A stretch of DNA of 8,989 nucleotides. Source: a bacterium (lineage in GTDB: Bacteria; Patescibacteriota; Saccharimonadia; Saccharimonadales; Saccharimonadaceae). Positions 6,597 to 8,989 of the stretch are shown here, piece by piece; within the stretch, counting starts at the first letter, position 1; the number at the start of each line of letters is the position of its first letter. The notes beneath the pieces are model-generated. The model had not been told where the DNA came from. It saw nothing but the letters and a program-made list of their open reading frames with translations, and ran no database searches. The stretch spans positions 1 through 8,989 of the forward strand of contig JAHKZT010000026.1 in NCBI GenBank assembly GCA_020626475.1. The letters are read 5' to 3'. A program made the translations under genes and the position numbers.

Positions 6597-7781
6597 TCAG
6601 TTTTTTGCCGCATCCTCAGTTGATTCCTCGGTTTTCTCCTCAGTTTTCTCCTCGGTCTTTTCTTCGGTTTTCTCCTCGGTCTTCTCTTCAGTCTTCTTCG
6701 AACCTTCGCTGTTCTGATTGACTGACCAAGAATCCGGTACAGAGCTGATGAGAGAAGATGTATTCGTATCGGTAATCACCTGAATGTAGTGCACTCTACC
6801 GTCTTCTGCCTCGAAAACATATTTAAAGGTCCACATCTTCGTCTCTGAATCATAGTAGAAGACTTTATACATATCGTAACTACCGTGCTTCTCGGTAATC
6901 ATCTGAGGCTGTGCCATATTAGCGCTCTTTGCATTACTGAGCTGACCATTTGCAAAGTTCTGTGCCGTCATAGTTCCACCGATTGCGGCAGAATTGATAA
7001 TCACATAGTTCTTCTTTGCAGTATCGCTGTAACCGTAACCGCCGCCAGCCGTAACTTTCTCTTCAAGCGAACGCTCCCAGTCCTTCGGAATAGAAACATA
7101 GCCATGGTTTTCCGTACCAATCCTCTGCATTTCAACCGTCGGCTCCTCTTCCGGCTCATCTTCAACAACTTGGCTGTTGCCAGTATTACTCTTCTTCGTA
7201 TCTTTTTTGCCGTTAACATTGATTAGAATAACGGTTGCCGCAACAGCAATTATCACCACAGCGGCAATAATCCCAATCAGAATCTTCGGATCAATCTTTT
7301 TACGTTCTGCCGCCGCAACTGCATCGCGTGCTGCTTGTTCTGCCGCAGCCTGCTCAATGCTAGAGCGAGGCGTGCCCGTCAAATCCGGCATAGCATTAGT
7401 TGCTGGAGCCGCCTGAAATTCCGGCTGCGCAGCAGGAGTAGCCTCTGGCATTGCTCCACCAGTAGTATCATAAGCGCCCTCTGTTGCGACCGTCACATCA
7501 GCCTGAACCGGCTGCGCAGCTGGCTTCCGTGCAAAGTCAGGACGTGGCGCATCGGCACGAATCGCTGTCCCCTGCACGACTTTTCCATTGCCAGAAGAGA
7601 TCGCATCAGCGGTTGCGACGCCGTCATCAAAACTGCCAAGTATCTCATTCATTCTACGAGACATTTCAGATTCTGGCTCAGCTGGCGCCTGAGCCTCGTC
7701 CGCCTGCTCCTCTACTGGAGCATCCTGTTCAGGATTCCCACCCTGAACGTTCAAATTTCCTTGAAATTGATCGTCATCCAT
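6597..7781 (-). CDS. Single-pass membrane protein with outside domain and TEEK-repeat tail, function unknown
   Basis: A 394-residue protein without a signal peptide and without cysteine. Residues 1-160 are a disordered, acidic and Ala/Pro/Gln-rich cytoplasmic part with a short helical segment (SRRMNEILGSF, 41-51). A strong transmembrane helix spans about 167-188. Outside, an acidic linker (205-217) leads to a compact domain at about 222-355. It begins HGYVSIPKDWERS and carries YVIINSAAIGG and WTFKYVFEAEDGRVHYIQVI, which reminds me of Mog1/PsbP/DcrB-type alpha-beta domains (a weak inference). The tail is five TEEK repeats plus degenerate copies. The start ATG is 31-32 bases from the predicted transcription start, with only a weak purine-rich ribosome site. 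The present stop is TGA just after a run of six A. Removing one A would extend the acidic Thr/Glu tail by 15 residues to TAG at 6554-6556. Neighbour genes give no clear clue to its job. Confidence 0.85.
   Translation of the reverse strand: MDDDQFQGNLNVQGGNPEQDAPVEEQADEAQAPAEPESEMSRRMNEILGSFDDGVATADAISSGNGKVVQGTAIRADAPRPDFARKPAAQPVQADVTVATEGAYDTTGGAMPEATPAAQPEFQAAPATNAMPDLTGTPRSSIEQAAAEQAARDAVAAAERKKIDPKILIGIIAAVVIIAVAATVILINVNGKKDTKKSNTGNSQVVEDEPEEEPTVEMQRIGTENHGYVSIPKDWERSLEEKVTAGGGYGYSDTAKKNYVIINSAAIGGTMTAQNFANGQLSNAKSANMAQPQMITEKHGSYDMYKVFYYDSETKMWTFKYVFEAEDGRVHYIQVITDTNTSSLISSVPDSWSVNQNSEGSKKTEEKTEEKTEEKTEEKTEEKTEESTEDAAKN
6609..6692 (-). repeat. Tandem 12-bp repeat encoding (TEEK)n
   Basis: Seven consecutive 12-base units read from 6692 down to 6609. 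Five encode TEEK, the sixth TEES and the seventh TEDA. The units differ mainly at third codon positions (ACT/ACC, GAG/GAA, AAG/AAA), so the repeat is partly diverged at DNA level but conserved in protein. Copy-number change would keep the frame. Confidence 0.9.
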
Positions 7782-7819
7782 TTCGTTTTCTTTCTATTTT
7801 TAAGGCCTAATTTACAGCC

Positions 7820-7848
7820 ATACTACCAGAAAACGCTTATGCTGTCAA
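7820..7848 (-). promoter_or_regulatory. Near-consensus promoter of the TEEK-protein gene
   Basis: On the minus strand a perfect -35 TTGACA (7848-7843) and the -10 TAGTAT (7825-7820) are separated by exactly 17 bases, with TGG directly before the -10. The expected start near 7813 leaves a leader of about 32 bases. The -35 begins one base after the TAA of the ABC ATPase gene. No terminator is visible between the two genes, so readthrough from the ABC operon may add to expression. Confidence 0.85.
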
Positions 7849-7849
7849 A

Positions 7850-8503
7850 TTAATCCAGCTTACCGCGACGCAGATGCAATACTTTATCGGCATGCTCCGC
7901 AACACGCTTTGAGTGCGTTACGATAATCACGATTTTCTTCTGTTCATGCGCCAACTCGCGAAAGATATCAATAATCTTCTCTTCCGTATCTTCATCCAAA
8001 TTGCCCGTTGGCTCATCGGCCACAATAATCGGCGAATTCGATGCAATCGCACGCGCAATCGCCACGCGTTGCTGTTGCCCACCAGACAATTTTCCGATTA
8101 AACGACCGCCCTCTTCTTCCGTTAAGCCGACCTGTTTCAAATATTTGTCCGGGTCAACTTTGCGTTCGTCAAAGTCAATCGCCACCTGAACATTCTCACG
8201 TGCCGTCATGTACTTGATTAGGTTATAAGACTGAAAAACAATGTTTACGTATTTTAGGCGAAATTCCGAACTGCCAATCTCACGAATACTTTTCCCGCCA
8301 TACTGGATATCGCCGTCCTGAATCTTATCTAGCGCCGATAATAGTGACAAAAAGGTCGTTTTACCCGAACCGCTTTCACCAACAATTGCATACATCTTTC
8401 CAGGTTCAAACTTCGCATTTATCCCTTTTAACACTTTCTGATCGCCGGCAGGGTTTCGATAGGTATATTCAAGATCTACTACTTCCAAAATATTCTTTTT
8501 CAT
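7850..8503 (-). CDS. ABC transporter ATP-binding protein, MacB/LolD type
   Basis: Cytoplasmic ATPase that powers the adjacent FtsX-type permease. Members of this class move or release lipoproteins, peptides or drugs by mechanotransmission, and the substrate here cannot be read from sequence. In 217 residues it has Walker A GESGSGKT (42-49), Q-loop Q91, signature LSGGQQQRVAIARA (139-152), Walker B IIVADE (159-164), the D-loop NLDE and H-loop H197. DEPTGNLD is typical of the MacB/LolD/FtsE group. I chose ATG at 8503 because AAGGAG (8517-8512) is seven bases upstream. The GTG at 8504-8506 directly before it is also in frame but only four bases from the site. It follows the permease gene closely, and the ribosome site lies within the last permease codons, so the two are coupled. 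Confidence 0.93.
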   Translation of the reverse strand: MKKNILEVVDLEYTYRNPAGDQKVLKGINAKFEPGKMYAIVGESGSGKTTFLSLLSALDKIQDGDIQYGGKSIREIGSSEFRLKYVNIVFQSYNLIKYMTARENVQVAIDFDERKVDPDKYLKQVGLTEEEGGRLIGKLSGGQQQRVAIARAIASNSPIIVADEPTGNLDEDTEEKIIDIFRELAHEQKKIVIIVTHSKRVAEHADKVLHLRRGKLD

Positions 8504-8507
8504 CACT

Positions 8508-8989
8508 CTACTCCTTTCCCGCCAATATCTCTTTCGGCTGATAGCGCATAATGTTTACCGACGGCAATATTAATGCCAAAATAATCACCAAATACCCCGT
8601 CGCAAATAGCAGCAAGAAGTCTACCGGCGTAGCATTAATATCAAGTTCAACTTTCGTTTCTCTACCCGCCATCATCATCTGCTTCATATTCTTCGCGTCA
8701 TTATCTTTTTGCTGCTGAACATCTGAACTGCTCGACATGCCACCTTGGCCGCTCATCTGTGCGCCAGGTCTGCCGAAATTACGCTCCGACTGTTGTTGTG
8801 ATGATGCCGTCTGCGAATCAATAATACTCTGGCCCATAGATTTCGCTAGGAATGTTCCAGAAACCGACGCAAGCGCAAAACCTAGCGTGCCAACAATTAC
8901 AAGTTCCGTTGCGATTTGCGCAACGACATTGCGTTTATGCGCGCCAAGCGAAAGCAAAACACCCATTTCATAACGACGATCACGTACAT
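8508..8989 (-). CDS. ABC transporter permease, FtsX/MacB type, C-terminal part (5' end outside window)
   Basis: The frame is open to the window edge and enters with VRDRRYEMGVLLSLGAHKRN, the conserved cytoplasmic coupling segment that follows a transmembrane helix in FtsX/MacB permeases. The methionine at 8966 is therefore internal, not a start. Two membrane helices remain: about residues 25-48 of the visible part (ATELVIVGTLGFALASVSGTF) and a later one (DFLLLFATGYLVIILALILP), followed by the typical end MRYQPKEILAGKE. Between them is an outside loop of about 65-70 residues rich in Gln, Ser, Met and Gly, longer than the short loop I expect in MacB. The gene immediately precedes its ATPase. 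The permease-then-ATPase order recalls Vex/antimicrobial-peptide-type ABC systems, in which a second permease or an adaptor may be nearby, but that region is not visible. Confidence 0.9.
   Translation of the reverse strand, partial: VRDRRYEMGVLLSLGAHKRNVVAQIATELVIVGTLGFALASVSGTFLAKSMGQSIIDSQTASSQQQSERNFGRPGAQMSGQGGMSSSSDVQQQKDNDAKNMKQMMMAGRETKVELDINATPVDFLLLFATGYLVIILALILPSVNIMRYQPKEILAGKE

Noticed and set aside
6609..6692. CRISPR-like array
   Set aside because: The 12-bp units are contiguous without spacers and are in-frame codons of a protein repeat.
8508..8966. A complete short gene starting at the methionine at 8966
   Set aside because: The frame continues to the window edge and the added residues (VRDRRYE) complete a conserved FtsX/MacB permease motif, so the gene is truncated by the window, not short.
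161..8989. Recoding of UGA as glycine (SR1/Gracilibacteria-type code)
   Set aside because: About 2,860 codons with many glycines contain no in-frame TGA, and the tRNA present reads GGA-type codons (UCC anticodon).

Overview
The window reads as a compact chromosomal stretch from a bacterium. My best guess is a Saccharibacteria (TM7)-type member of the Candidate Phyla Radiation, at moderate confidence. The reasons are a reduced, monoderm-looking type IV pilus locus (PilM-N-O-like proteins and PilB, no secretin), very short intergenic gaps, promoters abutting start codons, and conserved membrane proteins that match no textbook family well. About 2,860 codons read through without an in-frame TGA, so the Gly-recoded UGA code of SR1/Gracilibacteria is unlikely. 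The only TGA stop in the window sits at a suspected frameshift.

Layout: only the tRNA is on the + strand. Positions 1-75 hold a complete tRNA-Gly(UCC) with encoded CCA. It converges on a long block of minus-strand genes, and a symmetric bidirectional terminator (77-117) separates them. Reading the minus strand from the right edge there is a 5'-truncated MacB/FtsX-type ABC permease (8989-8508), its ATPase (8503-7850), and a single-pass membrane protein of unknown function with a (TEEK)n tail (7781-6597). Next come the universal GTPase/ATPase YchF (6499-5441) and a five-gene type IV pilus operon (5398-161): pilM, a pilN-like gene, a pilO-like gene, a small unknown membrane protein in the slot where PilP usually sits, and pilB.

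How the genes fit together: PilB is the cytoplasmic extension motor. PilM is the actin-like cytoplasmic platform protein that normally binds the N-terminal tail of PilN. The PilN-like and PilO-like proteins would form the membrane and extracytoplasmic alignment complex, and the 134-aa protein is a plausible extra partner. The last four pilus genes are joined by three successive TAATG stop/start overlaps, which suggests tightly coupled translation. PilC, PilT, the prepilin peptidase and the pilins are not in this window.

Regulation: three promoter candidates are visible, for pilM, ychF and the TEEK protein. All have a TGN-extended -10. Those for pilM and ychF sit so close to the ATG that the mRNAs should be leaderless or nearly so. 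A terminator hairpin for the TEEK-protein gene overlaps the ychF promoter. No stretch over 300 bases lacks a gene, and I see no mobile element, CRISPR array or phage signature.
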